A stretch of DNA of 64,000 nucleotides from Salvelinus alpinus (GCF_045679555.1 NC_092092.1:13943190-14007189), one strand, 5' to 3'; numbered from the stretch's first letter, positions 1 to 14,545 are shown. Translations and numbers: made by a program. Notes: generated by a model not told the origin, from the letters alone.

Positions 1-1358
1 GGAGGACATTACAATACAGAGAAACGCCACAACACTACATAGAGAGAGAGACACGTCTCGGTTTGGCATGGAGGAGGACATTACAATACAGAGAGACGCC
101 ACAACACTACATAGAGAGAGACACGTCTCGGTTTGGCATGGAGGAGGACATTACAATACAGAGAGACGCCACAACACTACATAGAGAGAGAGACACGTCT
201 CGGTTTGGCATGGAGGAGGACATTACAATACAGAGAGATGCCACAACACTACATAGAGAGAGACACGTCTCGGTTTGGCATGGAGGAGGACATTACAATA
301 CAGAGAGACGCCACAACACTACATAGAGAGAGAGACACGTCTCGGTTTGGCATGGAGGAGGACATTACAATACAGAGAGACGCCACAACACTACATAGAG
401 AGAGAGACACGTCTCGGTTTGGCATGGAGGAGGACATTACAATACAGAGAGATGCCACAACACTACATAGAGAGAGACACGTCTCGGTTTGGCATGGAGG
501 AGGACATTACAATACAGAGAGACGCCACAACACTACATAGAGAGAGAGACACGTCTCGGTTTGGCATGGAGGAGGACATTACAATACAGAGAGACGCCAC
601 AACACTACATAGAGAGAGACACGTCTCGGTTTGGCATGGAGGAGGACATTACAATACAGAGAGACGCCACAACACTACATAGAGAGAGACACGTCTCGGT
701 TTGGCATGGAGGAGGACATTACAATACAGAGAGACGCCACAACACTACATAGAGAGAGAGACACGTCTCGGTTTGGCATGGAGGAGGACATTACAATACA
801 GAGAGACGCCACAACACTACATAGAGAGAGACACGTCTCGGGTTGGCATGGAGGAGGACATTACAATACAGAGAGACGCCACAACACTACATAGAGAGAG
901 ACACGTCTCGGTTTGGTATGGAGGAGGACATTACAATACAGAGAAACGCCACAACACTACATAGAGAGAGAGACACGTCTCGGTTTGGCATGGAGGAGGA
1001 CATTACAATACAGAGAGACGCCACAACACTACATAGAGAGAGAGACACGTCTCGGTTTGGCATGGAGGAGGACATTACAATACAGAGAGACGCCATAACA
1101 CTATATAGAGAGAGACACGTCTCGGTTTGGCATGGAGGAGGACATTACAATACAGAGAGACGCCACAACACTACATAGAGAGAGACACGTCTCGGTTTGG
1201 CATGGAGGAGGACATTACAATACAGAGAGACGCCACAACACTACATAGAGAGAGAGACACGTCTCGGTTTGGCATGGAGGAGGACATTACAATACAGAGA
1301 GACGCCACAACACTACATAGAGAGACACGTCTCGGTTTGGAGGAGGACATTACAATAC
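1..1358. repeat. Minisatellite, 70-72 bp unit, about 19 copies
   Basis: Direct tandem array that runs off the left edge of the window. Each unit holds GGAGGAGGACATTACAATAC, then GCCACAACACTACATAGAG, then GACACGTCTCGGTTTGGCAT. Units differ mainly by one extra GA pair (70 versus 72 bp) and a few substitutions. The last unit is shortened near 1330. The CACAACACTACATA core is shared with the next array (1962-8735). Open frames through it on both strands follow from the period and are not taken as genes. Confidence 0.95.
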
Positions 1359-1606
1359 AGAATATAAAACTTAAGCGAAGAGCAGAAATGATCTAACAAC
1401 TGGAACCAGTGTAGCAACAAAGGAGATCCAAGCAGAAAGCTTTGTGATTTATAGATGGCTTACATCTGTTCAAAACAGGTCCCGCTAACGGCCCACAGAT
1501 TCATATTTGGCAGACAGCTGCAGTTATTTTCAGGCCACGTACATATTTTGTTGACATTTAATTTGAAGACGATGTTGCGGAATTTCGGTAACACACTCTC
1601 GCTCTC

Positions 1607-1850
1607 TCAAATAAATTCAAAGGGATTTATTGGCATGGGAAACATTTGTCTCCATTGCTCAAGCAAGTCAAATAGATAATAAACAATAAACAGAAGAATC
1701 TGAAATTAACATTAAACATTGCACAACCGTTTGAAAAGACTAGAGACATCTCAAGAGTTATATGATGTCTTTATACAGTGTTGTAACAATGTGCAAATAG
1801 TTAAAGTACAAAAGGGAAAATCAATCAAGATAAATATGGGTTGTATTTAC
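1607..1850 (-). mobile_element. LINE 3' end fragment (reverse orientation)
   Basis: Read on the minus strand, the segment ends in CCCATGCCAATAAATCCC and contains a stretch with TTGCACATTGTTACAACACT, both also present in plus orientation at 38112-38240. This pair looks like the 3' tail of a salmonid non-LTR retrotransposon that ends in an AATAAA-type signal. No reverse transcriptase remains. The family name is not certain. Confidence 0.55.
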
Positions 1851-1961
1851 AATGGTGTTTGTTCTTCACTGTCAATTAAGAACATATTCTTACTAACAAG
1901 AGGCAAAAGGCATCCTGCAGGGATGGGGACTGAGATTAAAAATGTAGTACAAAACACACAA

Positions 1962-4900
1962 AGACTACATAAAGACGCCACAACACTACATAAAGAGAGA
2001 CCTGCCACAACACTACACAGAGAGAGAGAGAGAGACCACAACACTACATAAAGAGAGACCTGCCACAACACTACATAAAGAGAGGCCTGCCACAACACTA
2101 CATAAAGAGAGGCCTGCCACAACACTACATAAAGAGAGGCCTGCCGCAACACTACATAAAGAGAGGCCTGCCACAACACTACATAAAGAGAGGCCTGCCA
2201 CAACACTACATAAAGAGAGGCCTGCCACAACACTACATAAAGAGAGGCCTGCCACAACACTACATAAAGAGAGGCCTGCCACAACACTACATAAAGAGAG
2301 GCCTGCCACAACACTACATAAAGAGAGGCCTGCCACAACACTACATAAAGAGAGGCCTGCCACAACACTACATAAAGAGAGGCCTGCCACAACACTACAT
2401 AAAGAGAGGCCTGCCACAACACAACATAAAGAGAGAGACCACAACACTACATAAAGAGAGACCTGCCACAACACTAAATAGAGACAACACAACACTACAT
2501 AAAGAGAGACAACACTACACTACATAAAGAGAAACCTGCCACAACACTACATAAAGAGAGACGCCACTACATAAAGAGAGACGCCACAATACTACATAAA
2601 GAGAGATGCCACAACACTACATAAAGAGAGAGAGACCACAACACTACATACAGAGAGACACCACAACACTACATACAGAGAGACACCACAACACTACATA
2701 AAGAGAGAGACCACAACACTACATAAAGAGAGACACCACAACACTACATAAAGAGAGAGACCACAACACTACATACAGAGAGACACCACAACACTACATA
2801 CAGAGAGACACCACAACACTACATAAAGAGAGAGACCATAGCACTACATAAAGAGAGACACCACAACACTACAGACAGAGAGACACCACAACACTACATA
2901 AAGAGAGAGAGACCACAACACTACATACAGAGAGACACCACAACACTACATACAGAGAGACACCACAACACTACATAAAGAGAGAGACCATAGCACTACA
3001 TAAAGAGAGACACAACACTACATAAAGAGAGACACAACACTACATAAAGAGAGACAACACTACACTACATAAAGAGAGAGACACCACAACACTATATAAA
3101 GAGAGAGACCACAGCACTACATAAAGAGAGAGACCTGCCACAACACTACATAAAGAGAGACCTGCCACAACACTACATAAAGAGAGACAACACAACACTA
3201 CATAAAGAGAGACAACACTACACTACATAAAGAGAGACCTGCCACAACACTACATAGAGAGACACCACAACACTACATAAAGAGAGATGCCACAACACTA
3301 CATAGAGACTCCACACCACTACATAAAGAGAGACACCACACCACTACATAAAGAGAGACACCACAACACTACATAAAGAGAGATGCCACAACACTACATA
3401 GAGAGAGGCCTGCCACAACACTACATAAAGAGAGACACCACAACACTACATAGAGAGAGACACCACAACACTACATAGAGAGAGACACCACAACACTACA
3501 TAAAGAGAGACACCACAACACTACATAAAGAGAGACACAACACTACATAAAGAGAGACACTACATACAGAGAGACACCACAACACTACATACAGAGAGAC
3601 ACCACAACACTACATAAAGAGAGAGACCATAGCACTACATAAAGAGAGACACAACACTACATAAAGAGAGACACAACACTACATAAAGAGAGACAACACT
3701 ACACTACATAAAGAGAGAGACACCACAACACTATATAAAGAGAGAGACCACAGCACTACATAAAGAGAGAGACCTGCCACAACACTACATAAAGAGAGAC
3801 CTGCCACAACACTACATAAAGAGAGACAACACAACACTACATAAAGAGAGACAACACTACACTACATAAAGAGAGACCTGCCACAACACTACATAGAGAG
3901 ACACCACAACACTACATAAAGAGAGATGCCACAACACTACATAGAGACTCCACACCACTACATAAAGAGAGACACCACACCACTACATAAAGAGAGACAC
4001 CACAACACTACATAAAGAGAGATGCCACAACACTACATAGAGAGAGGCCTGCCACAACACTACAGAAAGAGAGACACCACAACACTACATAAAGAGAGAC
4101 ACCACAACACTACATAGAGAGAGACACCACAACACTACATAAAGAGAGACACCACAACACTACATAAAGAGAGACACAACACTACATAAAGAGAGACACA
4201 ACACTACATAAAGAGAGACAACACTACACTACATAAAGAGAGAGACACCACAACACTACATAAAGAGAGACACCACAACACTACATAAAGAGAGAAACCA
4301 CAACACTACATAAAGAGAGACACCACAACACTACATAAAGAGAGACACCACAACACTACATAAAGAGAGAGAGACACCACAACACTACATAAAGAGAGAT
4401 GCCATAACACTACATAGAGAGAGAGACACCACAACACTACATAAAGAGAGGCAACACAACACTACATAGAGACACCACAACACTACATAGAGAGAGACAC
4501 CACAACACTACATAGAGAGAGACACCACAACACTACATAAAGAGAGACCTGCCACTACACTACATATAGAGAGACACCACAACACTACATAAAGAGAGAT
4601 GCCACAACACTACATAAAGAGAGGCCTGCCACAACACTACATAAAGAGAGGCCTGCCACAACACTACATAAAGAGAGACACCACAACACTACATAAAGAG
4701 AGATGCCACAACACTACATAAAGAGAGATGCCACAACACTACATAGAGAGAGGCCTGCCACAACACTACATAAAGAGAGACACCACAACACTACATAAAG
4801 AGAGACACCACAACACTACATAGAGACTCCACACCACTACATAAAGAGAGACACCACACCACTACATAAAGAGAGACACCACAACACTACATAAAGAGAG

Positions 4901-7900
4901 ATGCCACAACACTACATAGAGAGAGGCCTGCCACAACACTACATAAAGAGAGACACCACAACACTACATAAAGAGAGACACCACAACACTACATAGAGAG
5001 AGACACCACAACACTACATAAAGAGAGACACCACAACACTACATAAAGAGAGACACAACACTACATAAAGAGAGACACAACACTACATAAAGAGAGACAA
5101 CACTACACTACATAAAGAGAGAGACACCACAACACTACATAAAGAGAGACACCACAACACTACATAAAGAGAGAAACCACAACACTACATAAAGAGAGAC
5201 ACCACAACACTACATAAAGAGAGACACCACAACACTACATAAAGAGAGAGAGACACCACAACACTACATAAAGAGAGATGCCATAACACTACATAGAGAG
5301 AGAGACACCACAACACTACATAAAGAGAGGCAACACAACACTACATAGAGACACCACAACACTACATAGAGAGAGACACCACAACACTACATAGAGAGAG
5401 ACACCACAACACTACATAAAGAGAGACCTGCCACTACACTACATATAGAGAGACACCACAACACTACATAAAGAGAGATGCCACAACACTACATAAAGAG
5501 AGGCCTGCCACAACACTACATAAAGAGAGGCCTGCCACAACACTACATAAAGAGAGACACCACAACACTACATAAAGAGAGATGCCACAACACTACATAA
5601 AGAGAGATGCCACAACACTACATATAGAGAGGCCTGCCACAACACTACATAAAGAGAGGCCTGCCACAACACTACATAGAGAGAGGCCTGCCACAACACT
5701 ACATAAAGAGAGGCCTGCCACAACACTACATAGAGAGAGGCCTGCCACAACACTACATAAAGAGAGACAACACTACATAAAGAGAGACAACAACACTAGA
5801 TACAGAGAGAGACCACAGCACTACATAAAGAGAGAGACCACAACATTACATAAAGAGAGAGACCACAACACTACATAAAGAGAGAGACCACAGCACTACA
5901 TAAAGAGAGACCTGCCACAACACTACATAAAGAGAGACCACAACACTACATAGAGAGAGAGACACCACAACACTACATAAAGAGAGACACCACAACACTA
6001 CATAAAGAGAGACAACAACACTACATAGAGAGACACCACAACACTACATAGAGAGAGACACCACAACACTACATAGAGAGAGAGACACCACAACACTACA
6101 TAAAGAGAGACAACAACACTACATAGAGAGACACCACAACACTACATAGAGAGAGACACCACAACACTACATAAAGAGAGACAACAACACTACATAGAGA
6201 GACACCACAACACTACATAAAGAGAGACACAACACTACATAAAGAGAGACAACACTACACTACATAAAGAGAGAGACACCACAACACTATATAAAGAGAG
6301 AGACCACAGCACTACATAAAGAGAGAGACCTGCCACAACACTACATAAAGAGAGACCTGCCACAACACTACATAAAGAGAGACAACACAACACTACATAA
6401 AGAGAGACAACACTACACTACATAAAGAGAGACCTGCCACAACACTACATAGAGAGACACCACAACACTACATAAAGAGAGACACCACAACACTACATAG
6501 AGACTCCACACCACTACATAAAGAGAGACACCACACCACTACATAAAGAGAGACACCACAACACTACATAAAGAGAGATGCCACAACACTACATAGAGAG
6601 AGGCCTGCCACAACACTACATAAAGAGAGACACCACAACACTACATAAAGAGAGACACCACAACACTACATAGAGAGAGACACCACAACACTACATAAAG
6701 AGAGACACCACAACACTACATAAAGAGAGACACAACACTACATAAAGAGAGACACAACACTACATAAAGAGAGACAACACTACACTACATAAAGAGAGAG
6801 ACACCACAACACTACATAAAGAGAGACACCACAACACTACATAAAGAGAGAAACCACAACACTACATAAAGAGAGACACCACAACACTACATAAAGAGAG
6901 ACACCACAACACTACATAAAGAGAGAGAGACACCACAACACTACATAAAGAGAGATGCCATAACACTACATAGAGAGAGAGACACCACAACACTACATAA
7001 AGAGAGGCAACACAACACTACATAGAGACACCACAACACTACATAGAGAGAGACACCACAACACTACATAGAGAGAGACACCACAACACTACATAAAGAG
7101 AGACCTGCCACTACACTACATATAGAGAGACACCACAACACTACATAAAGAGAGATGCCACAACACTACATAAAGAGAGGCCTGCCACAACACTACATAA
7201 AGAGAGGCCTGCCACAACACTACATAAAGAGAGACACCACAACACTACATAAAGAGAGATGCCACAACACTACATAAAGAGAGATGCCACAACACTACAT
7301 AGAGAGAGGCCTGCCACAACACTACATAAAGAGAGACACCACAACACTACATAAAGAGAGACACCACAACACTACATAGAGACTCCACACCACTACATAA
7401 AGAGAGACACCACACCACTACATAAAGAGAGACACCACAACACTACATAAAGAGAGATGCCACAACACTACATAGAGAGAGGCCTGCCACAACACTACAT
7501 AAAGAGAGACACCACAACACTACATAAAGAGAGACACCACAACACTACATAGAGAGAGACACCACAACACTACATAAAGAGAGACACCACAACACTACAT
7601 AAAGAGAGACACAACACTACATAAAGAGAGACACAACACTACATAAAGAGAGACAACACTACACTACATAAAGAGAGAGACACCACAACACTACATAAAG
7701 AGAGACACCACAACACTACATAAAGAGAGAAACCACAACACTACATAAAGAGAGACACCACAACACTACATAAAGAGAGACACCACAACACTACATAAAG
7801 AGAGAGAGACACCACAACACTACATAAAGAGAGATGCCATAACACTACATAGAGAGAGAGACACCACAACACTACATAAAGAGAGGCAACACAACACTAC

Positions 7901-8735
7901 ATAGAGACACCACAACACTACATAGAGAGAGACACCACAACACTACATAGAGAGAGACACCACAACACTACATAAAGAGAGACCTGCCACTACACTACAT
8001 ATAGAGAGACACCACAACACTACATAAAGAGAGATGCCACAACACTACATAAAGAGAGGCCTGCCACAACACTACATAAAGAGAGGCCTGCCACAACACT
8101 ACATAAAGAGAGACACCACAACACTACATAAAGAGAGATGCCACAACACTACATAAAGAGAGATGCCACAACACTACATATAGAGAGGCCTGCCACAACA
8201 CTACATAAAGAGAGGCCTGCCACAACACTACATAGAGAGAGGCCTGCCACAACACTACATAAAGAGAGGCCTGCCACAACACTACATAGAGAGAGGCCTG
8301 CCACAACACTACATAAAGAGAGACAACACTACATAAAGAGAGACAACAACACTAGATACAGAGAGAGACCACAGCACTACATAAAGAGAGAGACCACAAC
8401 ATTACATAAAGAGAGAGACCACAACACTACATAAAGAGAGAGACCACAGCACTACATAAAGAGAGACCTGCCACAACACTACATAAAGAGAGACCACAAC
8501 ACTACATAGAGAGAGAGACACCACAACACTACATAAAGAGAGACACCACAACACTACATAAAGAGAGACAACAACACTACATAGAGAGACACCACAACAC
8601 TACATAGAGAGAGACACCACAACACTACATAGAGAGAGAGACACCACAACACTACATAAAGAGAGACAACAACACTACATAGAGAGACACCACAACACTA
8701 CATAGAGAGAGACACCACAACACTACATAGAGAGA
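1962..8735. repeat. Minisatellite, 23-27 bp unit, 6.8 kb
   Basis: A long array of units built on CCACAACACTACATAAAG followed by a GA-rich spacer of variable length (GAGAC, GAGAGAC, GAGGCCTG, GAGATG and similar). The first part (about 2050-2425) is uniform with GGCCTGCC spacers; the rest mixes variants. Variant order shows block duplications: the rare GACTCC variants lie at 3307, 3946, 4825, 6502 and 7381, giving a 639 bp and a repeated 2,556 bp offset. Hence roughly 3.6-6.18 kb and 6.18-8.73 kb are near-identical copies. No gene is supported inside. Confidence 0.95.
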
Positions 8736-9645
<910 letters not shown>

Positions 9646-9651
9646 ACTCCA

Positions 9652-9858
9652 GAGTGGCGCAGCGGTCTAAAGGCACTGCATCTCAGTGCTAGTCGTCGTC
9701 ACTACAGACCCTGGTTCGATTCCAGGCCGTATCGCAAACCGGCTGTGATTTGGAGTCCCATAGGGCGGCGCGCAATTGGTCCAGCGTCGTCTGGCATTTG
9801 GCCGTCATTGTAAATAAGAATGTTCTGAACTGACTTGGTTAAACAAATAAAAAATAAC
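9652..9858 (+). mobile_element. tRNA-derived SINE (salmonid type)
   Basis: The 5' part has a tRNA-like head with box A-like GTGGCGCAGCGGTCTAA and box B GGTTCGATTCCAGG. The body carries GGCCGTCATTGTAAATAAGA and the 3' end is AT-rich (AAACAAATAAAAAATAAC). This matches the well-known salmonid SINE architecture: a pol III promoter head followed by a LINE-like tail. Probably an old, inactive copy. Confidence 0.85.
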
Positions 9859-9892
9859 AACTTCCGCATTTGCGTTGAAAGGCGGCAGAGCT

Positions 9893-10018
9893 GGTGTTTC
9901 TTAAGATCAGAGGAGTGGAGGGCAGAGTGGAGATCAGTTTTCTGGTGTTTCTTAAGATCAGAGGAGTGGAGGGCAGAGTGGAGATCAGTTTTCTGGTGTT
10001 TCTTAAGATCAGTTTTCT
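9893..10018. repeat. Short tandem repeat, about 51 bp unit, 2.4 copies
   Basis: The stretch beginning TGGTGTTTCTTAAGATCAG and continuing through AGGAGTGGAGGGCAGAG occurs twice in full and once in part, just after the SINE. Copies are nearly identical. Confidence 0.85.
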
Positions 10019-10019
10019 C

Positions 10020-10654
10020 ACAAGATCGACCTGTAGAGTCTGAACAGTTTTTGCTCTCCGTCTTGGGACCCGTCTGAAGTCGGTTCAGCTTATCTGCCAA
10101 CTTCTCTCTGCAGCGTCCGAACAGTTTGGGCTAAACACTAACATGAGCCCTCTGTGGAAAGGTGAGACTCTCACCTGTTTTGTTCTAGGATGCCCACAGG
10201 CCTCACAAGACCCGCATGAATGTCCCTCAGTACCAGTTCAAAAAATGAATGAAAGTATATATGGAGACAGTTTAGTAGCAAAAATAAGGGGTTAAATACA
10301 TGTAAAAAATATATATAATTAAACAAACTAATGTTTCCTGATCTTTCTTTTATCTCTCAGATATAGGGCAGACACTTCAGAACAAACTTTTATTTATTTA
10401 TATTCTTGGGGCTATCTCTTGTTAAATGTAGTGAATCTGTTATTCAATACGTTCGTATGGACTAATAGCAGTAAGGCCAAAAATATTTTTTTCATCAAAT
10501 AATTTTGTATATATTTTTTGATACTTCATGGGGTCTTCAAATTCAAAGCCACATAGCTAAATTATCCTTGGTAGGACCATAAAACATTTCCATACAGCTT
10601 AGTAGAACTCCCTCCCCCGGCTTAGACAGGACTTAGACTCTTATGGGTTAACCA
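10020..10654. other. Intergenic sequence without recognised features
   Basis: AT-rich non-repetitive sequence. No gene, exon or element ends were found. Confidence 0.4.
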
Positions 10655-11268
10655 ATCAGGCCCAGGGCGGTGTGGTATAAGGCCAATATACCACGGCTAA
10701 GGGCTGTTCTTACGCTCGATGAAACGCAGACTGCATGGGTACAGTCCTTAGCCGTGGTATATTGGCCATATACCACAAACCCCTGAGGAGCCTTATTACT
10801 GTTACAGTGAGGGGGAAAAGTATTTGATCAAAACCCCTCCTGAGATGTGTGCAAACTTGGCGGCCAACTACAAGAAACGTCTGACCTCTGTGATTGCTAA
10901 CAAGGGTTTTGCCACCAAGTACTAAGTCATGTTTTGCAGAGGGGTCAAATACTTATTTCCCTCATTAAAATGCAAATCAATTTATAACCTTTTTGAAATG
11001 CGTTTTTCTGGATTTTTTTGTTGTTATTCTGTCTCTCACTGTTCAAATAAACCTACCATTAAAATTATAGACTGATCATTTCTTTGTCAGTGGACAAACG
11101 TACAAAATCAGCAGGGGATCAAATACTTTTTCCCTCACCGTATATACTGGTTACCAACGTAATTATGAGCAGTAAAAATACATGTTTTGTCATACCCGTG
11201 GTATACGGTCTGATATAACACGCCTGTCAGCCAATCAGCATTCAGGGCTCGAACCACCCAGTTTATAT
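10655..11268. mobile_element. Dispersed non-autonomous element with palindromic arm, split by a Tc1 copy
   Basis: The left part has two inverted copies of a segment around GCCAATATACCACGGCTAAG and CCTTAGCCGTGGTATATTGG, which can fold back. After the inserted Tc1 derivative the element resumes with CCCGTGGTATACGGTCTGAT and ends around AACCACCCAGTTTATA. From memory this is an abundant salmonid repeat without coding capacity. The outer borders are approximate. Confidence 0.6.
10805..11140 (+). mobile_element. Internally deleted Tc1-like element
   Basis: Ends are inverted: CAGTGAGGGGGAAAAGTATT on the left and AATACTTTTTCCCTCACCG on the right, each flanked by TA (10803-10804 and 11141-11142), the Tc1/mariner target. 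Inside, only the transposase C-terminus can be read (about 10837-10926, ending NKGFATKY and a stop). The catalytic region is gone, so this copy could move only with transposase supplied in trans. Confidence 0.85.
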
Positions 11269-11269
11269 A

Positions 11270-12000
11270 CACAGAGTGTACAAAACATTTGACCCCTTCC
11301 TAATAATGAGTTGCAACCCCCTCCATTTTGTCCTCAGAACATCCTCAATTTGTCAGGGCATGGACTCTCTTAATTAACATTTTTAAATGTAACCTTTATT
11401 TAAGTAGACGAGTCAGTTAAGAACAAATTCTTATTTACAATGACGGCCTACCGGGGAACAGTGGGTTAACTGCCTTGTTCAGGGGCAGAACGACAGATTT
11501 TTTACCTTGTCAGCTCGGTGTATTCGTTGCAGCAACCTTTCGTTTACTGGCCCAACGGTCTAAACCACTAGGCTACCTGCCGCCTGACTCTAAAAAGGTG
11601 TTGAAAGTTTTCCACAGGGATGCTGGCCCATGTTGACTCCAATGCTTTCCAACAGTTGTGTCAAGTTGGCTGGAAGTCCTTTGGGTGGTGGACCATTCTT
11701 GATACACACGGGAAACTGTTGAGCGTGAAAAACCCAGAAGCGTTGCAGTTCTTGACTCAAACCGATGTGTCTGGCTCCTACTACCAAACCCGTTCAAAGG
11801 CACTTCAACATTTTGTCTTGTCCATTCACCCTCTGAATGACACACAGACACAATTCATGTCTCAAGGCTTAAAATCCTTCTTTAACCTGTCTCCTCCTCT
11901 TTCATCTACACTGATTGAAGTGGATTTAACAAGTGACATCAATAAGGGATCATATCTGGATGGGAAACTAGTAGAATGGTGACCCATCCACAGGTTCTGG
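11270..12000 (-). mobile_element. Tc1-like element fragment, interrupted by a SINE
   Basis: The left end ACAGAGTGTACAAAACATTT resembles a Tc1-type inverted end. On the minus strand (about 11590-11850) a helix-turn-helix-like N-terminal transposase segment is readable (LLGFSRSTVSRVYQEW) followed by degraded sequence. A minus-strand SINE sits at 11383-11586. The right terminal repeat is not present, so the copy is truncated. Confidence 0.7.
11383..11586 (-). mobile_element. tRNA-derived SINE (salmonid type), minus strand
   Basis: Read on the minus strand it starts GGCAGGTAGCCTAGTGGTTT (tRNA-like box A region), contains GACAAGGTAAAAAATCTGTC and TGTAAATAAGAATTTGTTCT, and ends in TTAAATAAAGGTTACATTT. 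It interrupts the Tc1-like fragment and is therefore the younger insertion. Confidence 0.88.
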
Positions 12001-12001
12001 A

Positions 12002-12439
12002 TGGGAGGCCGTGGTCATGATTCGTCACTCTTGACAGACTTGTCATAGCTAACACACAACATTTGGTTCTGGGTTCCGATGTTGCTCCTCCCCTATACAC
12101 TCAGCTCCAATGGGATAACTGTATTATCCACAGCACAGAGACCCTTTTCCGATTCTGATAGGTCAGGGGTGTCTCTCTCTTTATAGCTTCTGATGGGTCA
12201 GGGTGGGTGTCACTCAAAACATAGAGTGTCCAATTGGGCAATGGAGATCCCTGGTGTCTCCTTTTGACCAATCAGAAACAAATTAAAATAACAGAAAAAT
12301 CTACACCAAGCTGTCCCTTTTAACCCCAAAACTTAAATAATTATCAGACAATATTGGCAAAATTCATCATACAGTTTTACTTTTAATCATTACATTGATC
12401 ATTACAGAGGCATATATCATACAAATGAGGGCTCTGTGT
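12002..12439. other. Intergenic sequence without recognised features
   Basis: Non-tandem, AT-leaning sequence between a Tc1 remnant and a 16 bp array. No gene or element ends recognised. Confidence 0.35.
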
Positions 12440-12848
12440 TTGGCTGGTGGTGAGGAGGCTGTGTTATGATGACACTGTGTTATGATGACACTGTGTTATG
12501 ATGATACTGTGTTATGATGATACTGTGTTATGATGACACTGTGTTATGATGACACTGTGTTATGATGACACTGTGTTATGATGACACTGTGTTATGATGA
12601 CACTGTGTGATACTGTGTTATGATGATACTGTGTTATGATGATACTGTGTTATGATGACACTGTTATGGTGATACTGTGTTATGATGATACTGTGTTATG
12701 ATGATACTGTGTTATGATGACACTGTGTTATGGTGATACTGTGTTATGATGATACTGTGTTATGGTGACACTGTTTGGCTGGTGGTGAGGAGGCTGTGTT
12801 ATGATGATACTGTGTTATGATGATACTGTGTGTGGCTGGTGGTGAGGA
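12440..12848. repeat. Minisatellite, 16 bp unit, about 22 copies
   Basis: Units read TGTTATGATGACACTG with a C/T variant at one site. The array is bounded and interrupted by three copies of GGCTGGTGGTGAGGAGG (near 12441, 12778 and 12835), showing that a longer composite unit has also duplicated. Confidence 0.92.
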
Positions 12849-13197
12849 GGTTGTTAAAGAGTTTTGTAAAGAGGAATGGTCCAAAATTCCTCCTGACCGT
12901 TGTGAAGGTCTGATCTACAACTACAGAAAACGTTTGGTTGAGGTTATTGCTGCCAAAGGAAGGTCACCCAGTTATTAAATCCAAGTGTTCACATATTTTT
13001 TCCACCCTTCACTGTGAATGTTTACATGGTTTGTTCAATAAAGACATGAAAACATATAATTGTTTGTGTGTTATTAGTTTAAGCAGACTGTGTTTGTCTA
13101 TTGTTGTGACTTAGATGAAGATCAAATCAAATTTATGACCAATTTATGCAGAAATCCAGGTAATTCCAAAGGGTTCACATAGTGTTTCTTGCTACTG
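12849..13197 (+). mobile_element. Tc1-like element, 3' end only
   Basis: The frame from about 12849 reads a Tc1-like transposase C-terminus (EEWSKIPPDRCEGLIYNYRK, then AAKGRSPSY and a stop at about 12977). It is followed by non-coding sequence and a right terminal repeat ending GTTTCTTGCTACTG next to TA. The 5' end, DNA-binding domain and catalytic triad region are missing. It abuts the 16 bp array, which may have replaced the rest. Confidence 0.75.
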
Positions 13198-13504
13198 TAT
13201 GTCAGAGTGAATGCTATGTTAACAATATATTTGCATATTGAAGCAATTACTGTTCAAAAACATATTTACTATGTTTAGTAAATATAGGATAGGTCTATAT
13301 GTTGTTATTTTGTTTCTGTAGGCTCTTTAACAAACTATAACGGTCTAACATTGGAGTTGATGACAACGCAATACATAAAATACCATAAATACACAGCTTG
13401 AAGAAACCACATATTTAGCCATGGAGCCCATTCTGATTGGCCAGTGAGGGGTCAAGCCTTCGACATCCTGTAGCATCAACTTGTTTATTCATCAAAACCA
13501 AGCC
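13198..13504. other. Intergenic sequence without recognised features
   Basis: AT-rich sequence without tandem structure or a readable gene, lying downstream of ism1. Confidence 0.35.
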
Positions 13505-14545
13505 CTTATGCACCGCCTGCTATCAAAACCCAGCCCTTATGCACCGCCGCCTGCTACTGAGACAATAAACCCAGCCCTTATGCACCACCGCCTGCTACTG
13601 AGACAATAAACCCAGCCCTTATGCACCACTGCCTGCTACTGAGACAATAAACCCAGCCCTTATGCACCCCCGCCTGCTACTGAGACAATAAACCCAGCCC
13701 TTATGCACCACCGCCTGCTACTGAGACAATAAACCCAGCCCTTATGCACCACCGCCTGCTACTGAGACAATAAACCCAGCCCTTATGCACCACCTGCTAT
13801 CAAAACCCAGCCCTTATGCACCACCGCCTGCTATCAAAACCCAGCCCTTATGCACCGCCGCCTGCTATCCAAACCCAGCCCTTATGCACCACCGCCTGCT
13901 ATCAAAACCCAGCTCTTATGCACCGCCGCCTGCTATTAAAACCCAGCCCTTATGCACCGCCGCCTGCTATCAAAACCCAGCCCTTATGCACCGCCGCCTG
14001 CTATCAAAACCCAGCCCTTATGCACCACCGCCTGCTATCAAAACCCAGCTCTTATGCACCACCGCCTGCTATCAAAACCCAGCCCTTATGCACCACCGCC
14101 TGCTATCAAAACCCAGCCCTTATGCACCACCGCCTGCTACTGAGACAATAAACCCAGCCCTTATGCACCACCGCCTGCTATCAAAACCCAGCTCTTATGC
14201 ACCACCTCCTGCTATCAAAACCCAGCCCTTATGCACCACCGCCTGCTATCAAAACCCAGCCCTTATGCACCACCTGCTATCAAAACCCAGCCCTTATGCA
14301 CCGCCGCCTGCTATCAAAACCCAGCCCTTATGCACCACCGCCTGCTATCAAAACCCAGCCCTTATGCACCACCGCCTGCTATCAAAACCCAGCCCTTATG
14401 CACCGCCGCCTGCTATCAAAACCCAGCCCTTATGCACCACCGCCTGCTACTGAGACAATAAACCCATTCCTTATGCACCACCGCCTGCTACTGAGACAAT
14501 AAACCCAGCCCTTATGCACAACCGCCTGGTACTCAGACAATAATT
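13505..14545. repeat. Minisatellite, 34 and 44 bp units, about 28 copies
   Basis: Each unit carries CCCAGCCCTTATGCACC and GCCTGCTA. It then ends either in TCAAAA (short form) or in CTGAGACAATAAA (long form). Long forms cluster at the left and reappear at about 14140 and 14450. The array lies about 300 bp downstream of the ism1 stop codon, so a long 3' UTR could run into it; long units contain AATAAA on the plus strand, not in the sense of ism1. Confidence 0.95.

Noticed and set aside
9652..9858. tRNA gene
   Set aside because: The box A and box B-like words belong to a SINE head. The region cannot fold as a complete cloverleaf with a proper acceptor stem and is followed by a SINE body.
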